Shown piece after piece: positions 1 to 13,020 of a stretch of DNA of 64,000 nucleotides (positions are counted from its first letter, which is position 1; each line of letters begins with the position of its first letter). The translations under genes were made by a program, and so were the position numbers. Origin of the DNA: Isoetes taiwanensis (taxonomy: Eukaryota; Streptophyta; Lycopodiopsida; Isoetales; Isoetaceae); contig JAJEKV010000005.1 in assembly GCA_021234155.1 (NCBI GenBank), positions 26,812,620 through 26,876,619 on the forward strand, given 5' to 3'. The notes under the pieces were generated by a model. The model ran no database searches. It saw nothing but the letters and a program-made list of their open reading frames with translations, and was not told where the DNA came from.

Positions 1-1290
1 AAAAAAAACAGTGATGTCAAAAACACACATGACTCACCTTGATTCAGCTTTCCAATTCTCTCTCCGCCTTTAATATCCTTTCTATTTGCTTGGAGCCTTA
101 TCTAGTAAACCACATCATATACAATGTCAATTTATCAGGATTACCATGTATAGATTTATTGTCCTCATCTGCCTTTCCTTTTTACGAATTCATTATCTTA
201 TGTTTGTCACCTTCCCCTAATATCTGCTGTTACACCAAGATACTTCAGCTAGATAACTATCTCATTACAAATATACAGAAGATACGCAAGGAACTATTGG
301 CAACCGGCTCTGAAATTATTATGCTACCTGATTGTGCCTACATTACAAATTTATGATCCTAATTTCCATACATATTTATCAAATTGCTGGGAATCAACCA
401 CAACAGATTTAGCAACATTACCTTGATCGAGCTTCTTAATTCTGTGTCCCCTTTTAACGTGCTGTATGCCTGATTGGAATGTTCCCTAGCAAGCCAAATT
501 GTACACAATGTCAGTTTACCAGATCTACCATGTACAAATTCTTTATACTCATCTTGTTTAGCATATCAATAGCACCACGCCCACTCCAATCCCTAGAATG
601 CCCTGCTCTCTATTCGCCTAGCTAAATTTATTTGCACTATTCCTTAATTAACAGATCGTAATTTTTTATTAGTTCCTGCCACAGTCTGCACTCGTTCCAT
701 ATACACTCCGCCAACTCTCTGCACTCTACGAAAGCAAGGCAAATACAAAAGCTCTCACCCCGTCTCTGTCCCTAACAACACCTCGCAATCTCGCAATATA
801 TCAGAACCAAACTCCGTACCTTCTCAACCATAACCTCGGCCAGTACAAAATTCTCTCTGTGTTCACCGTCACGGCTAACTCCCCACCTATTTCCCACCTC
901 GATTTTTCTTCCGCCTGCCTTCTCCCGTCACACTGTAGCCCTGCTCTTCAGCCACGCCATGCTTCTTCCGTCGCGTTCCAAACCCCCACTACTCTAGCCA
1001 CTTGGAATTAATTCCCTCATACACGTCAGCTTCCCCATGCCATGTCACCCAAAAAACCATACATAATTTTATAAGATGAAGAAGATACTGTGAGACAACT
1101 AAAATGCAGAAAGCTAAGTTTCACTAGTCACTAGGTTCCCAATGAATGAATCGCATTGATGCCGAGCTGATTAGTGTAGATTCGGAGATGTTGCAATGTC
1201 ATGGTTTGGTTGCCTTATCCGAGGCACAAACCAAACCCTGTAGTTAGGTCTAGATTATCATGTTGCTAATTCCTGTCATCTTCAGGGTAT
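1..1290. other. AT-rich non-coding DNA
   Basis: No convincing gene. The longest open frame (39-356) has no recognisable domain and no codon-like character. The text is low in G+C, with pyrimidine-rich stretches around 700-1000. I see nothing assignable. Confidence 0.5.
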
Positions 1291-1295
1291 CATCA

Positions 1296-1930
1296 CCAAA
1301 CTACATTACTGCCCTATACACCAAACTTCATTACAAAAATACCCCCTACATACTAAACTTAATTACCAAAATGCCCTTATATACTTATCCTACTCAATGT
1401 ATACGAAATGCCTCAAGAATAGAAGTTTAAATTCAACAAAGAGATTATAGAAGTCACAATCATCACTGAATTAAAGCCCTACAACTACATGCATTGTGTC
1501 TCTTCCATTACACCTTCCATAAAGATATTCCTCTTCTCTACATCTTCTTCTCCTGTGCACATGCGTTTAGGTTTTGGATGTCTAAGAGGTCTGCGTATGG
1601 TTGGTAGTGACATGCTTCCAATAGCATCATTGGCTCCTTGTAAGTGTCACAACAAGACTGTGTAGGGGTATTTTGGTAATTAAGTTTGATGTATACGGCA
1701 TTTTGATAATTAAATTTAGTGTAGATTGATCAGAATTAGTATGTAATGGCATTTTGGTAGTTAAGTTTGGTGTGTAGGGGTATTTTGGTAATTAAGTTTG
1801 TTGTGTAGGGGCAAATTGGTAATTTATTTGTACATTTATTTGAGTCAGGGACATTTTAGTAATTTTGAAACTCATAAGGGCATTTTGGTAATTACATAAA
1901 CTCATAGGGGCATTTTGGTAGTTTTCCCTT
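1296..1930. repeat. Foldback array of degenerate ~33-bp units
   Basis: About three units related to taattaccaaaatgccc stand in one orientation at 1296-1390. Seven or so units of the reverse complement (ggcattttggtaatt) stand at 1660-1930. One pairing is a perfect 20-bp inverted match (1361-1380 against 1874-1893). Transcribed through, the region could fold on itself. This is typical of a MITE or foldback element, or of a satellite fragment that inverted. No coding content is seen. Confidence 0.6.
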
Positions 1931-4310
1931 CAATTAAAAGCACTTTTATGGTGGAGGTGGAAAGAGGAGATTATTTTCAAATTTAATAGGATATTATCTT
2001 TCATACGAATTCCAGGAGGCTACAAGATTCCACGAATTCTAGGCAGCTACAAAACATAAGTCAAGGGAATGTGAAAATTCCGTCCACACAAAAACTTTTG
2101 CTTGTTCATTTCTTTCTTGGCTAAGACTCTAGTCCGGTGTACATTTCTTTCTAGCCCAGTGCCCCAGCCTTGGCACCTGTGTAGATTTGAAGGCAAACAT
2201 TCATGCAAATGCAGCATCTGATTTGATGCACATATAATTCAAGATTCGAGAAAATATGGAAGGGCAAAGAAAAAGCCAGCAAGGCCTTTGTTAGAAGCTC
2301 CCTTTTATTTTTTGTAAATCTTATAGGCATTGAAGCGTTCAAATATTCCTAGATCTTGAAAGGCTCATTTTCTTTAGCTCTTTTTTATGTTGGACTACAA
2401 TTGCTAACAGTCATTACTTGCAATTTGATAAATTGCATGTCGAATCCTGCAATCCTTAATCTGTTCATTAAAGTAGGGCCAAACATGTAAATAGCCATAT
2501 TCTGCGCCTTTCTTAATTGGTTACAACTCTAGATGAACAATACAATTTCATGAACTCAGTCAATTTGTGTTAAGAAAACACAAACACTGCAACACTGCAA
2601 CACTGGACCCTTTGTCCACCTTAGCTGCAGCTGCAAGGTCAGAGTATACCCCATGTGATTTTGACGATAGGTACGTCTCACCCTCCAACTTCATGACCAA
2701 AAATCCGTGGAGACTTATCTTCACATCCCTGCACATTGTAGGTATGTTCAAAAAAATCTACTTCTTCACCTACAGTAATCAAGCATGCTTACTGTTCAAA
2801 CCAACACTCAACTACTCAATCACATACACAATTTGATCGAAAGACACTTGTGGACGGGCCTCTAAGAACATACTGAGTCCACTTTAATTTAAACATTGAG
2901 TCGACTAAGTGGGGGCTTCGAAGTACAAATTCTCATTCCACACGATTAGATTTAAGCCACTTTACCGACAGGAAACTGGAAGGCAACCCTCTGTGCGCAG
3001 CACCTTGTTTAAAGTTGATAAGGTACAAATACTTTTGATATTGCCATATCATCACCATTTGATATTCGACAACTAAATTTGATGGCTTACATAATGGTAC
3101 AAACATTTTGCTCTTCTGCTACATTATGGGTTGTGGAAATTGTTATGGGTATCATTTGGTTGTGGAAATTGTTATGGGTGTACAAATTAAAAACTTTCTT
3201 TGGTACAATTTGGTTGGTTTCTTTTCTGGACATTCACAGCAATATGTTGGCATAAAATTTGGGGAATCCTTTGATTACTCAACATATACACATATATTTG
3301 CAGGGCCTATATATACAAGATGGTTCATTTTTGCATCATACAGGTTATGGTTATCCTTCAACACCAGGATTGTAGGGTCCATAACCATTAGGTGGAAGTC
3401 ATTCAATTTGTGTTGATTGTCAACACATGATATGTTGACATGTCTCTTGTGATGATTCTGTAGCCGAAAACAGAACATGGCATCAAGTTGTACTACCACA
3501 AATGTTGCAATTGCAAATATGGCATCAAAGCTTGGGTTTCCAATGGCAATAATTTAGCCTTCATCTGCTTTTTCCTTCTACTTGTGGCTTCTAATTTGGT
3601 TCATTCGGGGGACACCACATATCCTTTGTTACGTGTAGGATACAACAGAGTTGGATTATTACGAATATATGAAATAAATCATTTGGACTCGAGGATTACT
3701 TTCATGTGTTGTCAAAGACAACGAAATACTTAAAGAAGTGCTTATTAGATCTGCATAGGCTTTGGCAAAGTGGATTACTAAGAATCCATGGAGCAGGACT
3801 CAAGGACTCAAGGGCTGAACTCAATGTCTATGTCTCCATAACCCGGTGGCATAATGCAAAAGCAAAGAAAGCAACATGAAATACTTCCTAATATATTGAC
3901 TTTAAATCTTAAAATACAACAAGATTACGATGAACTAGGTAGGCACGATGATGACATAAAATGACTAGTTCTTACGGGGTCTGGAGTTAACATGGAGGCA
4001 AATATATGATTCCTTAAGAGGTCTGGAGTTAACATGGAAGTAAATGTACGATGCCAAAAATCAGGGTCTCATATACATTATCTTTACATGAAAATGACTA
4101 GGTGGTTATGAAAATCCTAAAACGTTTCAAAAATTGTAGAACTATCACCATTTTTGCATTGAACAAACTTTCAAATCAATAAGTGAGTTGATGAAGAGAA
4201 ATGTTTGCGGGGGCCTTGGCCGCCGCGATAAATTTCTTGTAATTCTAAAAAGTATGATAGATATGGCAGAGAAAAAACTAGAAGAATTGGGGAACTCCAG
4301 TTAGATTTCC
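1931..4310. other. Unassigned non-coding DNA
   Basis: Only short open frames without domains. A short direct repeat (ggttgtggaaattgttatgg) occurs twice at about 3130-3180. No gene is supported. Confidence 0.4.
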
Positions 4311-4316
4311 TTCCTT

Positions 4317-4960
4317 ATGGCTGTATTTGAACCTGAAATTCCCACATCTTTTGAAGACGTCTTGAATTTAGAAAAGGCATTTGAAAGGCTGAAGGCAATG
4401 CAAGAAGAGATGGAGTTTTTCAAGGAAACCGTTACGTATGAGTTGGTAAAATGTCCATCAGGTAAGAATTTGGTTGGAAAGAGATGGATTTATAGAATTA
4501 AAACAAATCATGATGGATCAAAAAGATACAAAGCAAGATTGGTTGCTCTAAGTGTTTTTCCAAAAGAAAGAAGTTGATTATGAAAAAGTATACTGTCCAA
4601 TGTCACGAGTATAAGACTTGCATTAGCTTTAGCAACTGCGGACAGACTTGATGTACATCATATGGATGTAAAAATTGCATTTCTACATGCAAGTTTGCAA
4701 GAACAAATACACATGAAACAAGCTTAAGGCTTTGAAGTAGGGGTCGGCATCAAGATGTGCAATCTATGGTTTGGGACAAGTACCTAGGGAATGGTATAAA
4801 TGCATGGATAAGTATTCGAGAGGACAAGGATTTAAAAAGCTTAAAAATGATGGGAATCTCAATGGAGCAAATTTTTCATTATTGCTTTACCCAAAGAGAA
4901 TAAAAATATTGCATAAGCATTATCTTTGGTTCTCTTTAGATTGTCCTTTCTTCATGGGTG
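4317..4960 (+). mobile_element. Ty1-copia reverse-transcriptase fragment
   Basis: A remnant of a copia-type polyprotein. The first open stretch (4317-4577) carries the start of the copia RT domain: the EAMQEEM-like helix (here KAMQEEMEFF), then GKRWIYRIK and KARLVA. After frameshifts the text continues with DVHHMDVKIAFLHA, the RT motif A with its catalytic Asp, and with the segment VPREWYKCMDKY, which corresponds to the conserved 'LKQAPREWY' region. The YVDD box and everything after it are missing. The sequence switches abruptly near 4960 to gypsy protease. Frameshifts and stops show it is dead. Family assignment is firm; the exact left end is not visible. Confidence 0.8.
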
Positions 4961-4965
4961 CTTCC

Positions 4966-5340
4966 ATGATAGAAATGGGATGGGAAACTCCTATCGAAGA
5001 TGACGGCGATGCCCCTCGTGATTACGTAGAAGGTGATTGTTGTGCCACAATAAAGTTTGAGATCGCAGAGAGTCGGTACGGTGTCATTTTTACAGTTGGT
5101 CAGGTAGCTAACAAGTCTATTGCTATCCTAATCAATACGGATAGTACCCATAATGTTGCCTCATCTAGAATTGTTGAGATAGAAAAGGGCAGGACATTGA
5201 AGTTGAATCCTAGGCTAGTTGTGATGGCAAATGAAATATTCGCCATATTGAGTGTAAGAAGGGTGAACCTCCACATAGAGTTGCCCGGTATCTCAGTTGG
5301 AATGGGAGCTGAGGTCTCATTGTTGGGATGGAATAATTAG
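4966..5340 (+). pseudogene. Gypsy aspartic protease fragment
   Basis: This is the retropepsin-like region of the gypsy polyprotein. The catalytic D-T/S-G triplet seen as LIDTGSSHNFAS in the sister copy at 60 kb is degraded here to LINTDSTHNVAS, so the active-site Asp-Thr-Gly has been lost. Downstream VVMANEIFA and LPGISVGMGAEV match the same family. The frame is open from 4771 only because the copia fragment before it happens to be in phase; the two are not one protein. Confidence 0.75.
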
Positions 5341-5684
5341 TTCCAACAAAAGCTTTGATTCATTGTGCCAACATGAGGAATATGTAGCACAATAACAGGA
5401 GGTTCCTTGGGGATATAACATGGATATTTAAATCACCATTTCTGGGGCCAAAGATCATACCCCTAAAACAATTGAATGGATTATTATTAAAAAAGAAAAA
5501 ATAAAAAAAGTAAGCATGTTCACTCGCTGGTTGCATTGGTTAATCCATTTTTATTAGGATGTTGAATAATTTTGGTAGAGGTTTGCGTCTCCATATTTCA
5601 TATTCTAAAACCTTAGGCGAACCTGTATTTCATGTTTCAAAATCATAGGCGCCCCCAATCATAAATGGCCATAATCAAAACGAG

Positions 5685-6910
5685 ATGCGCCCAGAGGCCC
5701 AACATACAATTTGGGGCATAGGATGGACAGATCCAACGACTGAGATAGTCCAAGGCAAGCAAACCGAGATCAAAGGTAAGGAAGCTATCCCGATAATGCA
5801 ATGCATGTCTAGTAAGAAATTGCTTAGGTGCATAAGAAGAGAGATGCAGCTTATGTCTTCAAGATGGATTCAGTAAACTTCAACTCCGAGAATAATATAA
5901 AAGAGAAAGCTCTAAGTAAGTTGTCCAAACAAATAGCAAGGACAATAAAAAAGTTTCATGATCTATTTCCTGCTAAAATCAAGGAACTCCCTTTTTACAG
6001 GAGAGTCAAGTTCGAGATTGCACCCCACACTAAGCCCACTAGTAAGGTCCTATAGGATGAGCATTCCAGAAAAGAAGCAATTGCAAGAACTCCTAGACTT
6101 AAAAGTTCACAAGGCCTAGTGTCTCTCCCTTTGGCGCACCAATCTTCTTTGTTGAGAAAAATAGTGGAAGCTTGAGGATGTATATTGAGCATCATCAATT
6201 AAACAAGCACACTATCCAGAATAGATATGCCTTTGCTTAGAGCGGATGTTTTGATGGACCAGCTCCAAGAAGCAATTCTTCTCCAAGATCGACTTGAATC
6301 GGAATATCCCCGGAGATATCATCAAATTAGAATAACAAGAGGATATTCACAAAATAGCCTTCTGAACTAGATATAGTCATAATGAGTTTATAGCACTGCC
6401 ATATCTAATGCGCATGCAATGTTCATGAGGCTTATGAACAACGTACTCCATGAATTCCTTGATGGATTTGTGATAATATCTTTGATGACATCCTAGTCTA
6501 TAACAAGACTTTGGAGGGCATGTCAGTCACCTAAGAAAAGTCCTCAAGAACTTAAGGAGGCACCGATTCTGAAAAAATTAAGCTCGTCGCACTGGAGGAT
6601 TCTCGATGCAAGAAGATTGAATTATTGCTTTTACGATTCAAGGAAGATGAATGAGACAGAGACTCACTACCCATTGCACGATCAAGAGCTTATAGCAGTT
6701 GTTACATCATTGAGAATATGGAGATACCATTTGCTCGAATGAAGATTCCAGTTGGATACTGGCTACCAGAGTCTTCGTGATATTTTGCGCAATTACATCT
6801 CAGCTTGTGGCAAAGAAGATGGATGGAATTTCTTGAAGGGTTTGATTTCAGCTTAACATATAAGCGAGGGAAGTTTAACGTGGTTGTCGACGCTTTATCA
6901 CTCATCCTTT
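5685..6910 (+). pseudogene. Gypsy RT and RNase H remnants
   Basis: The region begins with the protease-RT linker (IKKFHDLFPAKIKELPF, then FEIAPHTKPTSK, the usual entry to RT). Next come broken pieces of RT: LQELLDLKVHK, a DQLQEA-like piece at ~6260 and YHQIRI at ~6320. RNase H follows: ETHYPLHDQELIAVV at 6656-6700, RIWRYHLLE and KRGKFNVVVDALS near 6880, the normal end of RNase H. Multiple stops and shifts are present. The YxDD catalytic box is not recognisable. Confidence 0.75.
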
Positions 6911-7299
6911 GATGATAGTGCACTACAATGCAATCTCAACTTTACTAGCGAGTTTGGAAAAGAGATCCAAGAATTTCTTCTAAAGAGCACAAAGTTTCAA
7001 GAAGATTGGGTTAGCCTTTAGAAAGAAGCAAGAATAGGCAAGGAGAAAGAAGCCTTTAAAACTTTTAAGAAGGAAGGGAACCTCCTACATCACAGTTAAG
7101 CTTGGTGTACCTGAAGCATCGGGGGTAAGGAAACTTATACTCCATGATACGCATAAAAGCCCAATTATTGGCCATACATGATTCATCAAAACTTACTTCA
7201 AGATTCGAAGTAGTTACTACTAGCAAGGAATGAAGAAGCAAATTGCCCATATATCCGCGGAGCAACTCCGAATTCCAAGAGAATTGGGACATTTGAGCA

Positions 7300-8180
7300 T
7301 TCCAGATCCATGATGCGTTGATGGTCGTGATCGATCAACTATCAAAGATGGCACATTTCTTGCCATATCGCACCACTGGTACCGCGCTTGACTGTCTTGC
7401 TATAGAGCAATTAAAATTCCAAGTTCATAATTGCCTTTTGACATTTTTTGACACAATCTAAACGAAATTATGGATGACTGCAGTATATCGCCCACAAATG
7501 GACGGCCAGATGGAACGCATCAAGCGGATTCTAGAAGACGTGTTGAGAAACTATATTTCGAACAAACAGTTGAAGTGGGCTACCTACATCCACTGAGTGG
7601 AGTTTGCATCCAATAGTACAAAGTAAGAGTCATCCAAAATGCCCCCACATGGTTAATTATGGCTATCAATGACTGACTCCCAATTATCTCCTAGTGGCTC
7701 GAAGTAAGTAGAAGAGTCTAGCAGGTAGGCATAGGTCTGTACACAAGTATAAGGAAAGGGATAGAGATCAGAGTGCAGCAAGCCAAGCTGAGAATAGGCA
7801 ACTGCAAGAAGCTTGCTACAAGATGGGCAGAACCATTTTCAATCAATAAAAAATTGGAAACACAATTTTATAAATTGGATTTGCCTGCATGTCCAAACGT
7901 GCATAAAGTTTTCCATGTGTGTCTTCGTAAGAAGCATACTGCAAACTCGAAAGTTCTAGAGTCAGCAACATTATTAGAAATGACTGAGGAGCAGTTAGAA
8001 ATTGTCCCGAACATACTTCTTGACAAGTCGTTCAAGAAGACAAGAAGATTGCAGTTCCTGTAATACTTGATTAAGTGGACAAGAGTACCCAATATTTATG
8101 GAGAATGCAAAGGGCAAGTTGTCTCCCATTTAGTCGACACTGACACTATCAGTGAGTCGTTTTCGCTTTAGTTTGCATAG
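7300..8180 (+). pseudogene. Gypsy integrase core and chromodomain-like end
   Basis: The integrase core is seen as DALMVVIDQLSKMAHFLPY at 7315-7375, with PQMDGQMERI (normally HPQTDGQTERV) near 7490-7520. The longest open part, 7773-8063, holds the integrase C-terminal segment (KLATRWAEPFSI, YKLDLPA, VHKVFHVCLRK). A chromodomain-like tail follows (LLEMTEEQLEIV, LLDKSFKKTRR, then YLIKW after a stop). Such tails are known to bias chromovirus insertion into heterochromatin. Not functional. Confidence 0.75.
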
Positions 8181-8196
8181 GAGCTAAGGTGGGGAG

Positions 8197-8822
8197 TGTT
8201 GCATTCATCTAGTGTAGATGCAACAACATGCATGATAGGAAAAGCCTCGCATCAGTGGTCATTATGGGAATTTCGTCGTTCCTTACTCTATCTCAACAAA
8301 AGGTGCAAGCATTCTAGGTGTGCATATATGGGTAGGAATGATAGGATGCATGAGGTCATTAGCCATGATGAGAAAAGCATCATTTTCTTAAGCATGAGTA
8401 ATTGCATATATTCATACCTAGATATAAGCTAGTTAGCTTGGAATAATTTTTTGTTTTAAGGGGGTGGACCACATAAACCACATTAAATATAATGAATGTA
8501 ATTGCTAATATGGTGTGTGACCCTACACGCCAAAGTTGAGGAAAGTGGAGCAAGCAAGAGTGCACCACGTGGAGTGCTGCATGATCCAGAGGGAAATTAT
8601 GACTTATCTTTCAAACATAATTGATAGCTTGTTCTTGCATCTGAAGTAAGATAAATTAATTCAAGCTTTGAACATGATATAAGATTTTTGAGGTAAAGGA
8701 AGATCATCAGGGTATTTTTTAACTTCCCTACAATTTTGACGGGGCGTAATATATTGGCTACTACTTACCTTGGATAATTTGCTAAGCGTAGTTTGGCCTG
8801 GCCCTTTTTCACATCGCTACAC
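8197..8822 (+). repeat. Putative 3' LTR of the gypsy copy
   Basis: A purine-rich tract (aaggtggggag, ending at 8196) immediately precedes TGTTGCATTC, as a polypurine tract precedes a 3' LTR. The first bases form a hairpin (tgttgcat ... atgcaaca, 8 bp arms). The right end is a guess at a CA (…atcgctaca). No second LTR copy is in the window for comparison, so the boundary is uncertain. Confidence 0.35.
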
Positions 8823-11800
8823 CAAGAGGTTATAACTTAAATGGCGAAATCGAGGAACTATTTTTTTTTTTTCAGAAATTTGAATTGGCCACATCATACA
8901 TCTAACACATAAAGATGATAGCCACGTTGAGTAAGACAATCTCTAGTTTCTATGATGCTCTATGCAGTTCACAAACAAATACATGCTACTATGCTTCTCC
9001 AACAAAGATTACTATAAGATCTATATTAAACATGCAGAATGTAGGCAGAAGCACACATGGATTTGGTAGGATGGATCTCATCGAAAACCATATTGCAGGT
9101 ACTTGGTAAATGGAAACTAACCTTGATTTTAGTTGGGATGATGAAGAGGAGATTGGAGCTAGATGATGAAGACAAATTTGGGATGCAAAATGCAAATCGA
9201 ATGAAAACAAATTTGAACACATAAAAAAAAATACTATATTTTTAGAAATGCCTTTAGAATTTTAGAAATAAACTCAAAAAGACTTTAACCCCCTACAAGT
9301 GGCAAAATTATGTCCTTACACTTGGCCAATATAAAGTTTGGACATAACCCTAGAATTATAAAATTATTCCATGGTTTAAATGGCCACCACAACATGCTGT
9401 TAACCCGTATAAAATTTTGGAATGGCCACGCCTTAGGGCTTCGGAGATTTGGCAGATATCAAATTGGCTACTTATGGAGTGAATTTAGTAAGTTAGTGTT
9501 TTGAACTAACCACCACCCTTTGGTCATGGTGAGAATGCATCCTACTCTTGCATGGCCAACTATTTTATGAAATATGTGAATGTGTGGCCAACTAGCCCGC
9601 TGGGGCCACTAAAAAACGCCATGGAGATCATGTATCTGTACATGTGAGCGTTCCCCATGAACGTTGAGCTCTAAAATGATGTTGAGCTCCAAAATGATGC
9701 ATCTCACATATATGCTTCACGTTTTTAGATCTGTATCATTGCATCCAAAAAGCAACGGCTATTGCATGTCACAATCTAGGGCTTCAGAAATAATATGGCA
9801 TTTTCTGAGACTTATTTTTCTAGCTCAAGAATCTTTCAAAATCTTTCTAGCAACAAAAGCACACAAAGAAAGACACATAAACTTCATCTTATTGCAAGAA
9901 ACTATATGGGAACAAATTACCTTGCCCACAAACCCCACTTTAACACTAGAGTTGTTACTGGAACTATTCTGGGTTCATCCACCAGAATTGATCCAGCATA
10001 CACTCTGCCACTTAAATCCAGGTATCTATCAAGAGAAATTTCCATTTCACAAGATACCACCAGTTTTAGAATCTTCACTCAACTCTTTATAGTTATGGAG
10101 AATTTCATGACCAATAGGTTTACTAATATGTTATTGTGATTGCCCAAACCTCATAGAATTCAACAATTATTACGTCAGGCCAGAATTGCATTCTCTAAAA
10201 GTTTTAGCATAAAGGGGTTCCAACATTTCTAAAATTAAAAGTAATTGATGTTTTATGATAAAACATATTGATTTGCATATTTTCGTGTTTCGCTGCCATT
10301 AGATGACATCATATGAAGCCTTCAAACCATATTTTGCTCAAAGAAGTTGTTTGAGGTTGTGAATTATTATTTTTTTTTTTGAAAGGTTGTGAATTATTTC
10401 TCCTTTAGTATAACAAGTTTTGATGTAAGCCTTGCGGCCATAAGTTTTCAACTGTAAGAGCTATAATCTAATAATTTTTTGAAGTGTCTATAAGTCATGT
10501 TGATCGCAATTTTCACTAAGAGTTGCCTGAAGTAAATTGAGTTGTGTTCCACTTCATTTCAATTTATCAACTTTAGAGATCTGTCTACACTAGGTAATGG
10601 GCATAAGGTTTTTATTGTGCAGCTTGACTCTTAGATACTTTTGTTAACGTATTAATAGTTTCTTCTATGTGCACATTTGCAAGGGTTGAAAACTTAAACC
10701 TATAAAGGAAAAATATCTCTAGAGGTATCTACAAGAAAGATGTCAAATATGCGAATGGTATGTTTCTCTTTGTGTGACTTTTTGCCACAATTGCAGTAAT
10801 ATTCTTTGTTTGGATTGAGAACAACCAGTATTCTCCCTTTATTATTTACCTATAATTGGTTCGTCTACTTGCAAAGTATTTGCTTATAAGTAGATAGTGC
10901 AATCATCAAGATCGTATGTGGTGAACTTGGCACTTCTAGTTGTGTGAAGAAATGAACTTGAAATTGCTAGTTCATTGCATCTGGAAATGTACAAGGGTAA
11001 GGTTGTAATTTGAATAATTCTATAGTTTGGATATTTTAAATTGCCAACATCATTCTTGATGTCTCTTTAATGGGATATAGTGGGAATTTAATGCTTCATT
11101 CTAGGCAAGTTTGTAGTTGCTGGTTCTCTCTTTTTTCTTTTCCTTTTTAGCATTTCTGCACAAATGCTCGTCTCGGGTTTCGAACAATTTGAGGTTATCT
11201 TTACTTTTTTTTTTAAAGCACTTTTGCATAAACGCGAGTTCAACCTTTCTTGCACTACGAGGCCGTCCATCTTCTAGCTAGGTGGGTATTTTTACCACGT
11301 GGATCATGTTTTGGCTCTTCGATCACATCTATAGACATGAAAATTAGAGGAATTCCAAGTATGTTATGCGAGCATAGACAGTATCTTTGCTTTCATTTGC
11401 CTCTACTGCTGCGTTTCCAGCTGGGTTTTGAGAGACTGGTGCATTAATGACAAAAAGCATGCACTATTTCCATTGCCTGGGATCTTCTTTAGGTTCAGGT
11501 CCAAAGAGGGCATTTGCTTTAGGCTATTTGGTTCAAGTTTAGCCTATTCTACCTTTAGCTTTGCAATGTGTTCTATTTTGTTGAGCAGTGGCATTGCCAA
11601 ATGGGGGACGAATATAGTCTGAAACCTCCGACATGTTTATATAGCATTTGAATGCATCAAGGAAAAGAGGATTCCGTCTCAGCTAAGCCATTATTAGGCA
11701 CGAATTCATTATGTCGAGAAATTTGGATTTCTCGTTTAGCTTAAAATATGTTGCAGTAGCCATATAAATCGCAAAAATACCTTCACGAGGACCTGATCGA

Positions 11801-12930
11801 TGACCTACACAAAGCAAAAAAGGTTGGACAAATCGCGGTCGCGATTATTTGCACATTGAAGACCAATATATTTAATTTTTAAGGCATATTTAAAATATAT
11901 GGCATCGTAATTGACGTAGATATTGCACATGATGGGCTCCGAAAGATCGTCGTTGCGATCTTCTAGACACTCAATTACAATATAACATTTTTATTTTATA
12001 CATCTTAAAGCAATTTTGTTTATCCAATATTGAAAATGATGAAGAAAAAATGCCGGATGGGGGCAAATGTTGGAAGGCTACAACCTTGACTGTTGAGCAT
12101 GCGCACATTTTATTCAAGCCGAAATCTCTTTTGCCCTTTTCCTCATGTATGATACCTACCTGCTATTGCTCTAGAAAAGGCTAGATATTGTGTATGCCAA
12201 CAAAATTGTTTAGGTAAAGTTCTTATTGCAATGTTGCATTTAGTTTTTCTTTGTTGTCGAACCTTTTAACTCTTAGAATCCTCATATTTACCATTATCAT
12301 GCCTCGAGTTTTCTAGGGAATTGTCGTGAGCACGACCATGATGAGCAACAGTATCATGTTCGTGATAATTCTTCTTTAAATTGCTTTTTCAGATGTTAAA
12401 ATAGCTCTTGTCTCCCTTCCGTTGCAAAATTCCACTAGAGTTCTTCAAGAAATTCTCTCATTTCTACACTAAAAGCACATTTATTCCATTTTCTGCTCTT
12501 AGATATATTCTTATGCTCTTAGATTTTTCAACAAGAATTGTTCTCGCAAGAAAATTTCTTACGCGATTTCAGTATCTTCTGGGCAAGTTCTTCTTCACTG
12601 TAGACCATGTTTTCTTTTATTTTTATGGTGGAATGGGCCCTATATGGACAACCTATTGTATTTAAGAGAAATGTGCCTTCAATATAACCAAAAGAGGACA
12701 ATGCGCAAATCAAATGATCCTTGCAGTTAATTACTGCCGCAACTTGACACCATAGAAGAGGTTTTACACAGCTAACATGTTGCATCTAATGTTTGTGAAA
12801 GATCTCATAGAACATGAAGTTTGAAGGCATCTCTCATTTGCCTATTTCAAGAAGATATATTTGTAGGAAGACCCAAAGGAAGACATTGAGTTAACATCAA
12901 CTAGGCATCACTTCAAGGAAATTTGAACAC
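8823..12930. other. AT-rich unassigned DNA
   Basis: Contains homopolymer T runs (about 8860 and 10370) and several open frames (largest 9664-10092, 142 codons) without domain signatures or matching frames in the vicinity. I see no gene, RNA or complete element here. Confidence 0.4.
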
Positions 12931-12934
12931 CAAG

Positions 12935-13020
12935 ATCCCAAGTCAACATTTGAAGACCCTAAGTCAATATTTGAAGATCCCAAACCCACTTTTGAATAGT
13001 CCAAGTCAAAGTTTGAACGA
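12935..13020. repeat. Short tandem repeat, ~24-bp unit
   Basis: Four degenerate units built on aagtcaacatttgaagaccc stand in tandem. On the minus strand they read as a repeated SSN.DLG-like peptide, but the open frame is short and probably not coding. Confidence 0.6.

Larger units (their letters stand above)
4966..8180 (+). mobile_element. Decayed Ty3-gypsy copy with chromodomain-like tail
   Basis: Polyprotein order is protease, RT, RNase H, integrase, chromodomain-like end, as in Ty3-gypsy chromoviruses. It is the same family as the minus-strand copy at 54.1-61.5 kb: both share the protease neighbourhood (NPRLVVMAN against KPRPVAMAN), DALMVV.D.LSKMAHF of the integrase core, and LLEMTEEQ.EIV followed by LLDKSFKKTRR at the C-terminus. 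Gag and the 5' LTR are missing, and the left end abuts a copia fragment. Dozens of stops and shifts make it non-functional. Confidence 0.8.

Noticed and set aside
9664-10139. Overlapping open frames of 142 and 114 codons
   Set aside because: Two frames are equally open, composition is AT-biased, and no domain or splice logic supports either.
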